The notes under the pieces are model-generated. The model was not told the DNA's origin. It saw only the letters and a list, made by a program, of their open reading frames with translations, and ran no database searches. The position numbers and the translations under genes were made by a program. This document shows, piece by piece, positions 22,020-34,168 of a stretch of 64,000 nucleotides of DNA (within the stretch, counting starts at the first letter, position 1; each line of letters opens with the position of its first letter). The DNA is from Nemertoderma westbladi (lineage: Eukaryota > Xenacoelomorpha > Nemertodermatida > Nemertodermatidae), in the NCBI GenBank assembly GCA_032718475.1, contig JAUCBJ010008197.1, positions 53,924 through 117,923 of the forward strand, in the 5' to 3' direction.

Positions 22020-23189
22020 TGTAAAGGCTTTTGCGGAATTAGCCGGTTATTTTCCCCGTAAAGTACTCTGTAGTTGGTTTAACAGGCATAAAAGGCCGTG
22101 TCCTTACTGTACTGGTGTTTTAGAGGACATAAAAGCCATTTCTGCTGTATGTGTACTTTAGTGGACATAATTAGCAATTCTATGACGCAATACGCCGGAT
22201 CCTCTTGAAACAGTGTAGCTACCATGACGACGGCTAACAGCTGATGCTGTACATGTGGAGCTTTCTCTTTGTTCTCTGTTCCTTCTTTGTTCGGTCGACC
22301 AATCAGAGCGTTTTTTGCCTCTGTGTTGGAGATTGTATACGGAAACTCGTGGAGTTGAGTCAGTATGTGATTTTGTCCACAGCCAAGAACACCGGCTTTG
22401 GAACCTCCGTGTTTCAGTCTTTAGCCCAACATTAGTAGGCTTAATTATAGAACGTATAATCTGTTATCTCACTCACGAACCATAACATACAAACTAATCA
22501 TATTGTCAACTACAAACACCGCATTTTTACTGCTATTTACTGTCGGTTATTCATTATATTTGTTGATGGAATATTATATTTGGAATACTGATAAATAATC
22601 AGACACCCCAATCTTCTTGATATACTAAAGGTTAGAGAGACCGGTTACATATAACGATTGCGACTTACATTAAGTGGTTTGAAGTGAATCTAATGCTATT
22701 TTATAGGCCCTACATGTATTGTCTGTTGTTCTCTTTATATGTGACTAAAATTAGTGAAGGTCGGCAGATCAGTGTGCAGCATTGTGCAGTATTGTGTATG
22801 ATTGTGACTGATAACAAAGCATCTCCTAAAGAATGCGCCATATACGTGAATCTATAGCCATCCCGTTGTGTCTAGTTTAAGTCATAACTCTGTTTACATA
22901 TTTAGAGCGCCACGTCCTAAAGGAACTGTTAATATTTCCCGAAAGTGAATAATATTTGTCAGAGATTATATATTACGATCAGTCGAATAATACAGTAGGC
23001 CTACCCCGCAATACGATTAGGCTTCCGAATCCAGTCTCCCGGGTATATCCAGCTGGTGAATGATCGCGCATAGACTGGCTTCGGCTAATGTAGTGTATCA
23101 AATACTTGTCATAGGCTAAAGACGATCTATCATCTAAAAGACATCCCAATTTGGCAGGTTAAACTGCTAAAGGTCTGAAAGCGCGAACA
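22020..23189 (+). repeat. 5' LTR of BEL3
   Basis: This 1170-bp repeat begins TGTAAAGG and ends GCGCGAACA. It matches 34169-35338 with very few changes. It is also related in its central and 3' parts to the BEL1 LTR at 40489-41528. Confidence 0.95.
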
Positions 23190-23467
23190 ATAACAGATAT
23201 AGCTTCTGTATTGCAGTAGGCAATAAAGCTGAAGTACCGGTTAACCGGTACCTAGTAGGCCTGACTACCTAACCACCCGGACCAGTACCTACAGCAGTAC
23301 AGGTACAGCAGTATTATTCGATTTTGATAATTATATACCGGTAGGCCTTAATAATTAATCAGGGACTGCAGCCCTGGTTTTTTATTGAGATTTTACTTAT
23401 TTCTGTCAGTTTTATTTACTTGTAGGTTAATATTGAGCAGAAGACGTGTAAGCCTGCCCAAATTGTA

Positions 23468-24055
23468 CAGATAATTTGTAGGTTGGACTGTTGTCTGACT
23501 GTTGTTAAGTCTGAGGGGACTGTAGTGTGTGTAGAGCGTATGTCCAAAAAAGTACTAGTTAGGAAAGTAGGGGCTGCCAGTGCTGTGAGGTGAACCCCCT
23601 CGAAAGAATAAGTCGTACTACTCGGTTAGAACGCATACTAACTAACCATTTCGGAGTCTGCATATACTGTAGTTTATTTAGGCTTGATAGTAGTCTGCCA
23701 GCGTTTGGTCTGTACTTTGTTTGTGTAGTTTGTACGGGTAGCGTAATAGTTCTTATTTAGATAATTTGTAAGCTTGATTTTGTCTGGCTGTTGTTAGGTC
23801 TTGAGAGATTTCGGTGTGTGTAGAGTGTATGTCCGATAAAGTGCCAGTTGGGAACGTAGGGGCTTCCAGAGCTGTGAGGTAAACCCTCTCGAAAGAATAA
23901 GTCGTACTACTGGGTTAGAACGCATACTAACTAACCATTTCGGAGTCTGCATATACCGTAGTTTATTTGGGCTTGATAGTAGTCTGTCCGTATTTGGTCT
24001 GCATTTTGTTTGAGTAGTCTGTACGCGTAGCGTAATATTTATTATTCAGAGTTTA
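23468..24055 (+). repeat. Tandem duplication of about 290 bp in BEL3 leader
   Basis: The two halves share long stretches such as CGAAAGAATAAGTCGTACTA and AACGCATACTAACTAACCAT, with about 15% divergence by eye. The copies start near 23468 and 23758. Confidence 0.85.
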
Positions 24056-24984
24056 TGCGATTATTCGTTACATTCATATCCCCAAGTTTATTCCTACAGT
24101 AATTGTGCTTGTTATATATACCGTTATAGTTAAACTAACCCCGGTACTACATCAGGGCTGCTTGGCGTAGGTAAAGACTGGTGATTTTGTGCCCCGGTCA
24201 CTCCAGCAGATACCGTGGTTCTTTTAGCTGTTCAAGTATTTTTAACTACTGATTATTTGTTGTATAAGTACTTGTACCTAATTTAGGGTTTAGTGTACAG
24301 TACTTTCCGAAGGTGATTAGTGTGTAGGCAGTATATTTGTGTTGTAAAGTGGTTAATAGGCACGTTGGTTCTGGTAGACCGCAGTAATTAACTTCTAGGT
24401 AGGAACACTCCGTGATACATAACGTAGTACTTATAGCGCCACGGCTATAAGTCGTCAGACGGTGGTATTTTTCTATCTGGACAACGCAGTATATTTACTA
24501 CTACTTATTATTTTCAAATACCGTAGTAACCTGTCCGTTGTAATAACCAGATATTCTAACCCTTTGTTAGGCTGGTTAGTAGACTTCTTGTAAAATTACC
24601 CTAAAAATTCGTCCTCTTGTAATTTTTGTGTTTATTTAGAGATTGTAATCTCACCCAGAATTGTACGTAATTTGTAGTATTAAGTAACTTAGGTAAATTA
24701 GAATTATTTGTTTTAGTGTCCAACAAGTAACACTTCACTGAGAGCGCACAGCTTCTGTGTAGTGACTCCCCCCAGAAATAATAACATTTATTTCAAATAT
24801 TGACAAAACCCATTTTAACGGGTATATATATTATAAATCAACTCAAACGATTTATAAATAGTAGGCCTGCCATACATCAATTAGGTCTAAATATCAGTTG
24901 GACTACTGCTCAAATAACGGTAATAAAGTAAGTAAAGTAACCAAGTAACCCCTAAAAATTTAGAAATTCAATTATTTAAAATAA

Positions 24985-25370
24985 TTGACATACCGGTATT
25001 TACCATAGGCTTATTATATTTATTTCTATAAATTTTAGGCTGAAATTATACCGGTGGTATTCTGTAATTAATTCTAGTCTGTAATTATACTTATATATAT
25101 ACATTATAAGTATAAGCTGTATACCGGTATTCACGATAGGCCTATTATATATTTATAAATTTAGGCTGAAATTATACCGGTATTCTGTAATTAATTCTAG
25201 TTAATAATTATACTTATATATACTATAGGTGCAAGCTGCATACCGGTATTCACGATAGGCCTATTATATATTTATATATACTTGTGCTGAAATTACATAC
25301 CGGTATTCTGTGACAAATCTAGTCTGTGACAATACTTATATATATACTATAAGCATACCGGTATTCTAAT
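24985..25370 (+). repeat. 125-bp AT-rich tandem repeat, about 3 copies
   Basis: Each unit contains ATACCGGTATT, a TAGGCCTATTATAT-like stretch, GGCTGAAATTATACCGG and a TATATATA run. It could form strong secondary structure in the leader RNA. Confidence 0.8.
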
Positions 25371-25500
25371 ATATTATATATATATTACGCTACACTGAGT
25401 AGCAGTATCGGTAATTAATTACTAGGCTAACGGTGATACTGAATTACTAGACTTGCTTAAACTGTAATATAGCAGTAGGCATTCAACTGTACAAACCAAC

Positions 25501-28500
25501 ATGTCTGACACAAAGCAAAACCTGTCAGACAGTCTCCTAGATACAACCATATGTGACCCAGACAGGAGTGTGGAACGTGTAGGACCGAAGTTCAACTCAC
25601 CTCCTACTGTAAGAAAGATCATCCCTCCCGTAGTAATATCAGACCCTAGGCTAGTCCAACATCGTAGGTCTATCATAGGCACTCGAGCTCAGGTCAAGCG
25701 GGACCAAGAAGCAGCGGAACAGCAACAACCCGCGAGCCAAGAACTTATTTCTCAACGGCCCGACAGCTCCAGTAGTGAGGATACTGTAGAGCTGACACCC
25801 GAGCGCGGAGCAAAGATGACGGATGCGGTTTATTCGGATCCCCTTCTCATCCTTCCTGCAGCCGTACTCACTAGGTTATTGATTGCGGTGGAAGAACACA
25901 AGATCGATTGGGCGAGAAATAAGCGATCGACTAAAGATAGTTATGCGGGATACACAAGGGAAGAACTGAAGTCTATTGTCGAGTCGCAATGGAACTTCCC
26001 CGGACCTGGACTCCCGTTTGATTTATCAGAAGCTGCCTGGGAAGACATACACAGGATGGGAGTAACCAAGGAAATCATCGATCCAGCTGTGTGGAAGAGG
26101 TCCGCAGCCGGATACGTACAGGGATTCTTCAGCTCCATGGAGCGATTAGAAGAACAACTGTTTCAACAACCCCAAGGACCTCAAGAGCAGGGACAGCTGC
26201 TTTATCAAGTTAGAGAAAGAATTCTACGAATCAGGCTAATCTTATCGGCCTTTGAGGAGGCTTCTAAAAGAAGACAAGACACATCGTTGCAAGTTGCCGT
26301 AAAGACTTGGTTTCAACGGATGAGTCTCCAGGTTCAAGGAACGGCTCAGTGGAAAGCCCAGCTGGATGAGCGCTCAACCCATGGAGAATCAACAGACGCT
26401 ACATTTTCCCAAGTGGAAAGTGAAGCGACAGCAGAGAAACCGCATAAGAGGGATACCATTGACATATATCTGTCAGACTATCAACGCTTTGTAGGCGATG
26501 AAGAGTTGAGGAGAAGGCTAGATGGACTTAGCCCTAATAGTGAAGGAGCCAAGCTTGTGTTGGACGCAATCGATGTGGATAGGTTAGCTGCGAACCAAGC
26601 TAAATTCAATGAAAGCATCCGCATCACTAGGGTCCAAGAAGAACAAGTAAAGAAAAAACGTATAGCAGACAGAAAGACAGCGGCAGTGGCAGCAGTAGTG
26701 GCAGCGGCAGAAGCGGAAAGAAAAGCGGCAGCGGCAGAAGTAGAAGCGGAAAGAAAGGCGGTAGAAGTGGAAAGAAAAGCGGCAGCGGCAGCAGTAGAAG
26801 CAGAAAGAAAGGCGGCAGTGGCCGAAGCGGAAAGAAAGGCGGCAGTGGCAGCGGCAGAGGCAGTGGCAGAAGCAGAACGGAGAGCCTCTGAAGAAACCAC
26901 CCAACTAGAATTGGAAAACATTCAGGAGAATCAAGACTGCATAAATAAACAGTTAACAGCTAGTCAAATGCAGATGATGGGTCGATCAACTCCCAAAAGA
27001 CAGGGATATACATCATCTGAGGAAGGCGATACCACCGATCCTGAAGGCGGAGGAAATAGATCTCGTCTAAGCCGACGTAGAAGAATGTCCCACCGTCAGA
27101 AATTGCCTGATTTGCCCCCAGCTGTTAGAAGGCAACTAAATAACACAAACTTAGGTAGTATAGAATCCACAGACCAAATAATTAACATAGAAAGACTCCC
27201 TACTATAGTAGATGAGCCTGAAATAATTAGGCCTGTTCTCGAAGCCACCCCTTCGGTGATAGAGACGCCTGTACTCCCTGAACCTACCTCTAAATTCCCT
27301 CTGCACAGCACGAAGCTACCTGTGCCCCACAGAACCACCCCTGAAATTGTTCATGTCCTGGACTCCGAGCGAAATATTCATGACTTGTCGCCCGTTGTCC
27401 CTCGTCCGCCCGCTACAACGTTGGCACCTCCCGCTTCGGCGGTCGAGTGGGTAGATGAGGGACGACGGGAGATGGGTCTCCTGCTCGGACAGCTGAGGGA
27501 ACAACATTCTCGCTCCTCTCAGCAGGCCCAGGAGATGGAGGGAACTGTGCAGCAGTTAAAGGGAACAATTAGAGAGAGTAGGTTAGAGTTGCAAGAAGTG
27601 CAGCAAAGTATCGCGTTAGAACGCGATAAATTAGTAAATACACAAAAGGGTATACTACCAACCCCGGTAACAATGTGTCAACCTGTTAGGTCTGAAGTAT
27701 TTCATGCGCAAGGTGTGGAGCCTACACGCATCTATACTGCTAGCGAAGTAGAAACTCCCATAGTAAACCCTATTAAGGGTAATTATAAACCTGTTGACAA
27801 TGATATCCCATAAAGACTTGATAATAATCCGAGAAATTTATATACCGATAACTCGATATTAAATAACACGATGGCCCAAGAAAGTTTTACGCGTCAAATG
27901 GCTAGAACCGAAGCCCGTCAAGCGGTAAAGGTGGGAGAGATCGTCAAGTTCAATGGAGATGAGATGAAATGGTTACCTTTTAATGAATATTACAAAGATA
28001 ACATACAGAACTCTGTGCTATCTAACGGAGAGAAACTTAGATTCCTCATCGAGTGCTTGGAAGGATCTCCCAAGTTAATGGCGTTAAAGTTTATTGGACA
28101 TCCAGACGGATTAAGACAAGTTTGGGATACACTAAACATCAGGTATGGTAATAGGAATAACATAGCTAAATATTTGTAAGTAAAATTAGTAGCGCCCCGA
28201 AAGTTCATTAGCAGCGGGATAATAGAGTTTTCCGATGAGATTCAAGAGATCTGTAGACAATTAGATTGGTTAGGTAAGTCTCATGAATATCAGAGTTCTA
28301 TGGTTATTGGAGCCGTGGCTTCTACTTTACCGAAGGGTGGAGTAGGTACACGCTGGGATAAGAAAGTGTTATATATGATGGAACAACAACGACGAGACCC
28401 TACCATGGCTGATCTCATGTCATTCTTAGATGGAGAAGTGAAATTACAGCTCCTAAAACAGTCCAGAGAGAAGACACCGGAAAAGGTAAGTGATTCCGAA

Positions 28501-28674
28501 CTACATGTCCAATTCAGTGATGTGAACGACACTGACCAAAGTTCTGAGATGGAAGGATTCTATACAGATGAATTCTACGACGAAGATGAATCCTGTTACA
28601 TGATAAATACCGCAGTGTATCGAGCACTTACGTATGAAAAAGACAGACAGCGACCTCACCCTAACTACTTCTGA
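25501..28674 (+). pseudogene. BEL3 Gag (broken by stops, zinc knuckles deleted)
   Basis: The ATG at 25501 opens 770 codons: a Gln/Ser-rich N-terminus, a helical domain (residues about 110-390), an Ala/Glu/Lys/Arg single helix built on an 'AEAERKAA' repeat (about 393-461, 26680-26885), then a linker and the Gag region shared with BEL1. A TAA at 27811 and a TAA-containing change near 28177 break the frame where BEL1 is open. It resumes to 28674 (28300-28674). The zinc knuckle region, about 425 bp in BEL1, is absent. The sequence jumps at a shared GGTRAGTGA motif (near 28480). Gag would form the particle, but this one cannot bind RNA by knuckles. Confidence 0.9.
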
Positions 28675-30888
28675 TCGACAACCATCTTGGAAAGCGCCAC
28701 CTTCCAATGTAGGAATCCGAGAATTTCCTGTAGTACAGGTAAGGGTCCACAGACCTAAAAGGAGTTATGTAGTGAACGCCCTCCTTGACTCCGGTAGTAC
28801 AGGAACATTCATCGACAAAGAACTAGCCGAAGACATCTTTGCTGGACAACCCAAGTTCCGAACTAAGCTAAACATGTCAGGAATTATGCAGGTTTGGAAA
28901 TCTACAGTAATAGCGGATTATTATGTAGGTGCATTGTCCACCCCCCAGGATGAACTAGGAGAACATAGTATAAGGTCAGTTAAAATGGTGGCGATAAAGA
29001 ACTTCGCTACCACCCAAGTGGAACCTTATAACTGGGATGAGGACGATTTTACCCAGCAGCTGGAAATACCTAGATTCAACACCGATTACCCTGGAGTGCA
29101 AATACTCATCGGTCAAAACGCGCATGAAGCGCTCGAGACATTGGAGAAACGGCCTGCTCAACCGCAACCACTACAAGCTTATGCGGGAAGAACTAGAGTG
29201 GGTTGGTACTTTACTGGCCCTTCCCGTAGAACTCTCATGGAAAGATTACCGAAAGACCAGGTATATCAGGTAATAGAATGGGAAGTCGAGAGCAGTGAGT
29301 TAGACGATCCAACTGAGGGAACACCATACTCCTCAGATAAAGACGATGTCCACCAGCTTTTCGATGAGGAGAATACCATTGATCTCCTTAAGGAAAACGA
29401 GACTTGGCAAAACCAAGTGAACTTATGTCAGCTCCTTCTTCCATCAGAACGAGACGACTATAACGACGAACTTAATGACGTCATTGAACGTTATAATGGA
29501 AAGACTCGGGATGAACACGCCGTACGATTCTTTACTCAAGAGGCTGTAGAGCCCAATTCCTACGATAAGGCCCTATCGGTAGAGGAAGAAAGAGCCAAGC
29601 AGATCCAAGAGACAACTACACGTTTTCTTAAAGATCAAGGTAGATATGAGATCGGTCTACCTTTCCGAAAGCGAGAACCAAAGTTCGTAAACAACAGACC
29701 CTTGGCGGAGAAAAGAATTGCTCAACTACATCGACGCCTTACGGCAAATTCTTCAGCTAAAGAAATGTATCAAACGCAGTTGAAGAAATTTATTAGCAAG
29801 GGATATGCGGAGCTAGTACCGGAAGAAACACCTATAACTGAGAGAACGTATTATTTAACTCACCATTACGTTCCCAAACCCGGTAAACCCCATGAGGTAC
29901 GAGTGGTGTTTGACGGCTCCGCCCTCTATATGGGGCAATCCCTTAATTCCGAATTGTTACCCGGACCCAACTTACTCCAATCCTTGTTGGGAATACTCTT
30001 AAGATTAAGACAATATTCAATTGCTTTCGCCTCAGATATAGAAGGCATGTTCTTACAAGTCAAGGCGCTGGATAGGGATCGAGATAGCCTACGATTTCTG
30101 TGGTGGCCTGAAGGAGACCTCAACCAGAAACCGGTGGAGTACTGGATGACCATCCAGGCTTTTGGGATAATCTCAAGCCCTTCGAACGCCTGTTCAGTGG
30201 TGCGCACCACTGCGGATGACAACCGAGAAGCCTTCTCTAAAGAGGTGATTGACAACATCAAGCGGGATATATACATGGACGATAATCTAAAGTCCCTTCC
30301 ATCAGTCGAAGAAGCCATTGACGTCGCTAAAGGAACGGTAGAGTGCTTAAAAAGAGGTGGATTTCGATTAACTAAATTCACCAGCAACTCCCGTGAGTTT
30401 CTGGAGTCGATCCCGGTAGAAGATTGAGGAGCGAAAGACCTAGATCTAATAAAAGATGATCTCCCAGAAACTAAGACCTTTGGTTTGAAATGGGACACAG
30501 AAAGAGATATCCTGTTTTTTCAACTAAAACAGCGAGATAATCCAGTTCGGACTAAACGGATTTGTTTAAGTATCCTGAGCACTTATTTCGATCCATTGGG
30601 ATTTATTAGCCCAGTTATATTGATTGCTCGGAGTTTAGTACAACAAATGTGGCTTGAAAACCACTCATGGGACGATCCACTTAAGGGAGAATTATTAAAG
30701 AAGTGGATGAAATGGGAAGATTCTCTACCAGCCATCGAGAACTTTATAATTTCCCGTTCATATTTTGGTCATGTTCTCCCTACGTATTCCTATCAACTCC
30801 ATGTGTTTGGAGATGCCAGCGATATGGGAATAGGTATAGTAGCCTACCTAAGGGTGGAAACTCCGGACGGAATCAAAGTCGCCTTGGT
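28634..30888 (+). pseudogene. BEL3 protease, RT and start of RNase H
   Basis: This frame (28634-30427, then 30485-30888 after a TGA at 30425) encodes the aspartic protease ('LLDSGSTGTF', near 28785), the 'ILIGQNAHEAL' linker, and a complete RT with 'YSIAFASDIEGMF', 'QAFGIISSPSNA' and the catalytic YMDD near 30275. RNase H begins ('LHVFGDASDMGIG') and breaks off at about 30888, where the sequence leaves BEL1 homology. The frame is one base off from gag around 28630-28670, which may be a decay frameshift. No integrase follows. Confidence 0.9.
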
Positions 30889-31240
30889 GGGATAAATATT
30901 TCTCCATTTGACGCAACACCGCCGCGGCCGCTATGAGGGAGGTGAATACCGCAGCAGCTCCTAAAGCCGCAGGCCATCGCTAACTATATAGGTTAACTTG
31001 GGATTCTGGGGGACTTTTCGATGAAGGAACTGACCAATTTTTTTTATTTTCGCACCAGGGGACCGGCTCGGAATTCTAAGATATTAGCAACTCTAACATT
31101 AGCAAATCTATCCCCTCGATGGAGACGCGGACAAAAAACCGTCATTTTTTCGACTTTTTTAAAAATTTTTTGAAAGGCGCTCTACAGTGGCTCGAAAAAA
31201 CCCTAGGTTATTGCTTAGCCAACGCCGGGATACGATAGAA

Positions 31241-31554
31241 GGGATTAATTGGTGAATTCGTTTTTTTTTTCAAAAAAGATTACCACGCCTTTTTCCCGAA
31301 ATTGTCCGTCAAAGTTGAAAAAACGGACAAAATGACTTTGTAGGATCCGCTATAACTCGGCTAATATTAATCGTATGGGGACGAAAGTAACGCGGTTGGG
31401 ATTAATTGGTGAATTCGTTTTTTTTTTCAAAAAAGATTACCACGCCTTTTTCCCGAAATTGTCCGTCAAAGTTGAAAAAACGGACAAAATGACTTTGTAG
31501 GATCCGCTATAACTCGGCTAATATTAATCGTATGGGGACGAAAGTAACGCGGTT
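31241..31554. repeat. 157-bp direct tandem duplication
   Basis: Copies 31241-31397 and 31398-31554 are essentially identical. Both begin GGGATTAATTGGTGAATTCG and carry a T-run and the inverted pair CCGTC..GACGG. Confidence 0.93.
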
Positions 31555-32594
31555 GGAAAGGGGAAGAGTGGTACTACCTTCGTATCGAATGGGGGTAAGA
31601 TATTTATTAAAATTTCGGGTGGAAAAAGGGGCCGTAAATTTGTACGTTTTTGTCCGTCTTTTTTGGAACACTTATTTCCGAAATGTTTAATTCGACAACG
31701 CGGGTAGGAATCCACTAATTCTTTTATGAAACTCGTAGAAGACCATTGGGGCTACGTTCCTATCGAATGGGGGTACAAAAAATATGTCGGCAATAGGGGC
31801 CAAAAAGGGCCAGAATATGTAAAGTAGTTTTTATCGAATATTTTTTTATTTTTAACTTTAGTTGATTAAGGTACATTCTATGCGTCAATATCGATACGGG
31901 GAATTCAAATATGCTATCGGTTTTGCTCCAAGGATGATATTAAAAAAAATGAGGGCCAAAATTATAATTTCGTGCTTCAAACTCGCTTTGCGGGAAATCG
32001 TCTAGCTCGAAAACTACTTAACTTACGGGAGATTTGTTTGCACAGACTTATAGTGCGTTAAATTATCTATCTAACAGCGTTAATTACAGCGCCGGAGGTA
32101 TTATAAAACTGGAGAGGCAGACGATCGTGTGAAATATAATATTTATAAAAAGGGAAGAAAATTTTTTTTTTTAACAAATCGCTACTCCATTATAGTTTAG
32201 CGTATTGCGCCAAAAGTACCTGTAAAAGGTATCAAATTAACTCCGCCATCTTTTATCTTAACATATATAATTAAAATTACGAATTTTAAGGGTCGAAAAA
32301 TATCACGTTATTTTGGCCCTTTATTTTAATTTTTTTGGGGCCAATAATAACCCCTTCTCAAAAGATTAAGAAAAAAATTACGGCAAAGAATATACCAATT
32401 TTATCGAATTTGGACCACCAGAACCGAAGTTAGAGCGATTTTAGTGAAAAAATAAAAATATTTTTTTTTTTGCAAAAAATTAAGTATTTAGTTGCGGAGC
32501 CTTAGCGAATTGACACTGTTAGGGGGTGGGTCAATTTATGCAAATAGTTGTCGTCGTCGTCGTTGTCGTCGTCGTCGTCGTTGTCGTCGTCGTT

Positions 32595-33524
32595 ACGATT
32601 TTGACATGCTAATAACTTTGTCGGATTTAAAGCTGCCAAGTTGAAAATTTGTAGGTATCAATATGAGCAAAAGTTGAGATTTTTGAGAGACTTTCAGACA
32701 CCATCAGTGCAATGGTCTCCCGCTAGAGGGCCACATGTCTAAACATTAAATGCCCTCCCATTTCTTTGCTTTTAATCCGTTTAAGCTGAAACTTGGCAGA
32801 TATGTATTAGACCATTAGCTGTGACTTTCAAAGGAGGCGAATCCATCTGCAGTTCTCCAGTCTGCCGCTAGAGGGCCAAAGCTCTGAAAGTGAAATCGTT
32901 GTCGTCGTTACGATTTTGACATGCTAATAACTTTGTCGGATTTAAAGCTGCCAAGTTGAAAATTTGTAGGTATCAATATGAGCTAAAGTTGAGATTTTTG
33001 AGAGACTTTCAGACACCATCAGTGCAATGGTCTCCCGCTAGAGGGCCACATGTCTAAACATTAAATGCCCTCCCATTTCTTTGCTTTTAATCCGTTTAAG
33101 CTGAAACTTGGCAGATATGTATTAGACCATTAGCTGTGACTTTCAAAGGAGGCGAATCCATCTGCAGTTCTCCAGTCTGCCGCTAGAGGGCCAAATGTCT
33201 GAAAGTGAAATCGTTGTCGTCGTTATGATATTGACATGCTTATAACTTTGTCGAATTTAAAGCTGCCAAGTTGAAAATTTGTAGGCATCAATATGATCAA
33301 AAGTTGAGACGTTTGAGAGACTTTCAGACACCATCAGAGCAATAGTCTCCTGCTAGAGGGCCACATGTCTAAACGTTAAATGTCCTCCCATTTCTTTGCT
33401 TTTAATCCATTTATGCTGAAATTTGGCAGATATGTAATAGACCATAGGCTGTGGCTTTGTAGGGAAACTAATCCTTCCTTCTTCAGTTACCCAGTCTCCC
33501 GCTAGAGGGTTAACGTTTTCCGGG
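32595..33524. repeat. 315-bp unit, three tandem copies, with GTC microsatellite
   Basis: Copies start at 32595, 32910 and 33225. The first two are nearly identical and the third is diverged. Each carries two 'CGCTAGAGGGCCA' motifs and starts behind a GTCGTCGTT run, which is expanded in front of the first copy (32549-32594). Confidence 0.93.
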
Positions 33525-33793
33525 AAAATCTTCTCCTATGTTTTTATAATCCTTTCGAGTTGATACTTAGCATTAACTCATTTCACGTGCTGCGCGAAGG
33601 CCCCACTTCGTGTATAATAATATGTTGCTTGGCGTGGGTGGCTGAGGCCTTGGCCTTGGTTGGTTAGTTTCCAGGGTGATTGTTCTAGAATATTAAATTA
33701 TTTACCTTGAGTGAACCAAACCAACCAACCAACCCACCCAGCTCAATATTGCTTGAAAATTATCTTGTAAATATTTTCCCCATCAATAAATAA

Positions 33794-34090
33794 TTACTTT
33801 TAATTACTACCGCCGTTGTCCAGACGACCCGTCAAGGACCAGTAGGAGCTGCTGTCCTAAGACGCGCCCTAAAGGCCGTTAGACCTCGCTCCACTGAAGT
33901 TGATATTGATCAACCAGGTACCTCAACCGGCGGATACACCGATCGTAATCCTAAACCTTCTGATGCAATTGTATTGCACCCTTCACCCAGGAGTTACAGC
34001 CCTCCTAGTAAAGTGGCTCGCCCCAAAGAGAAAAGGACTCTTGCTAGCCTCAAAAAACTGCGTAAACGCCGTCCTCGTAAGAAAGACTAA
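33794..34090 (+). CDS. Basic C-terminal ORF of BEL3 without a Met
   Basis: The 98 codons between a TAA at 33791 and the TAA at 34088 are open but contain no ATG. The composition is protein-like: a Ser/Pro-rich middle and a strongly basic C-terminus ('KKLRKRRPRKKD'), like a nuclear localisation or nucleic acid binding tail. A good 3' splice-site-like sequence (TTGTCCAG) ends at 33823, so it may be a terminal exon. A purine tract and the 3' LTR follow within 80 bp. No similarity to the BEL1 third ORF is seen. It could be the end of an accessory ORF whose upstream exons were lost. Function unknown. Confidence 0.45.
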   Translation, partial: LLLITTAVVQTTRQGPVGAAVLRRALKAVRPRSTEVDIDQPGTSTGGYTDRNPKPSDAIVLHPSPRSYSPPSKVARPKEKRTLASLKKLRKRRPRKKD

Positions 34091-34168
34091 CTGTTTAGAG
34101 TATTTTTATATTTTAGAAACTGTGATTTGTTATATTTTATAGACTTAAATCCCATTTTCTGGGAGCGG

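Larger units (their letters stand above)
23190..25500 (+). other. BEL3 leader with internal tandem duplications
   Basis: This 2.3-kb untranslated leader lies between LTR and gag. It holds a duplicated block of about 290 bp (23468-24055) and about three copies of a 125-bp AT-rich unit with ACCGGTATTC motifs (24985-25370). No ORF of note was seen. The leader is unusually long for a retrotransposon. Confidence 0.75.
30889..33793. other. Non-coding, repeat-rich block replacing the 3' half of BEL3 pol
   Basis: This 2.9-kb block has no BEL homology and no long ORF. It holds a 157-bp tandem duplication (31241-31554), repeated 'TATCGAATGGGGGTA' motifs (31570 and 31770), a GTC-rich microsatellite (about 32549-32595), a 315-bp unit in three copies (32595-33524) and a pyrimidine/purine inverted pair (about 33650 and 33715). 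Integrase and the rest of RNase H would be expected here. It may be a captured satellite or another element. No terminal repeats were found. Confidence 0.7.

Noticed and set aside
26481-26921. 146- and 106-codon minus-strand ORFs rich in Ser/Ala or Cys/Phe/Arg
   Set aside because: They are antisense to the AEAERKAA repeat of BEL3 Gag.
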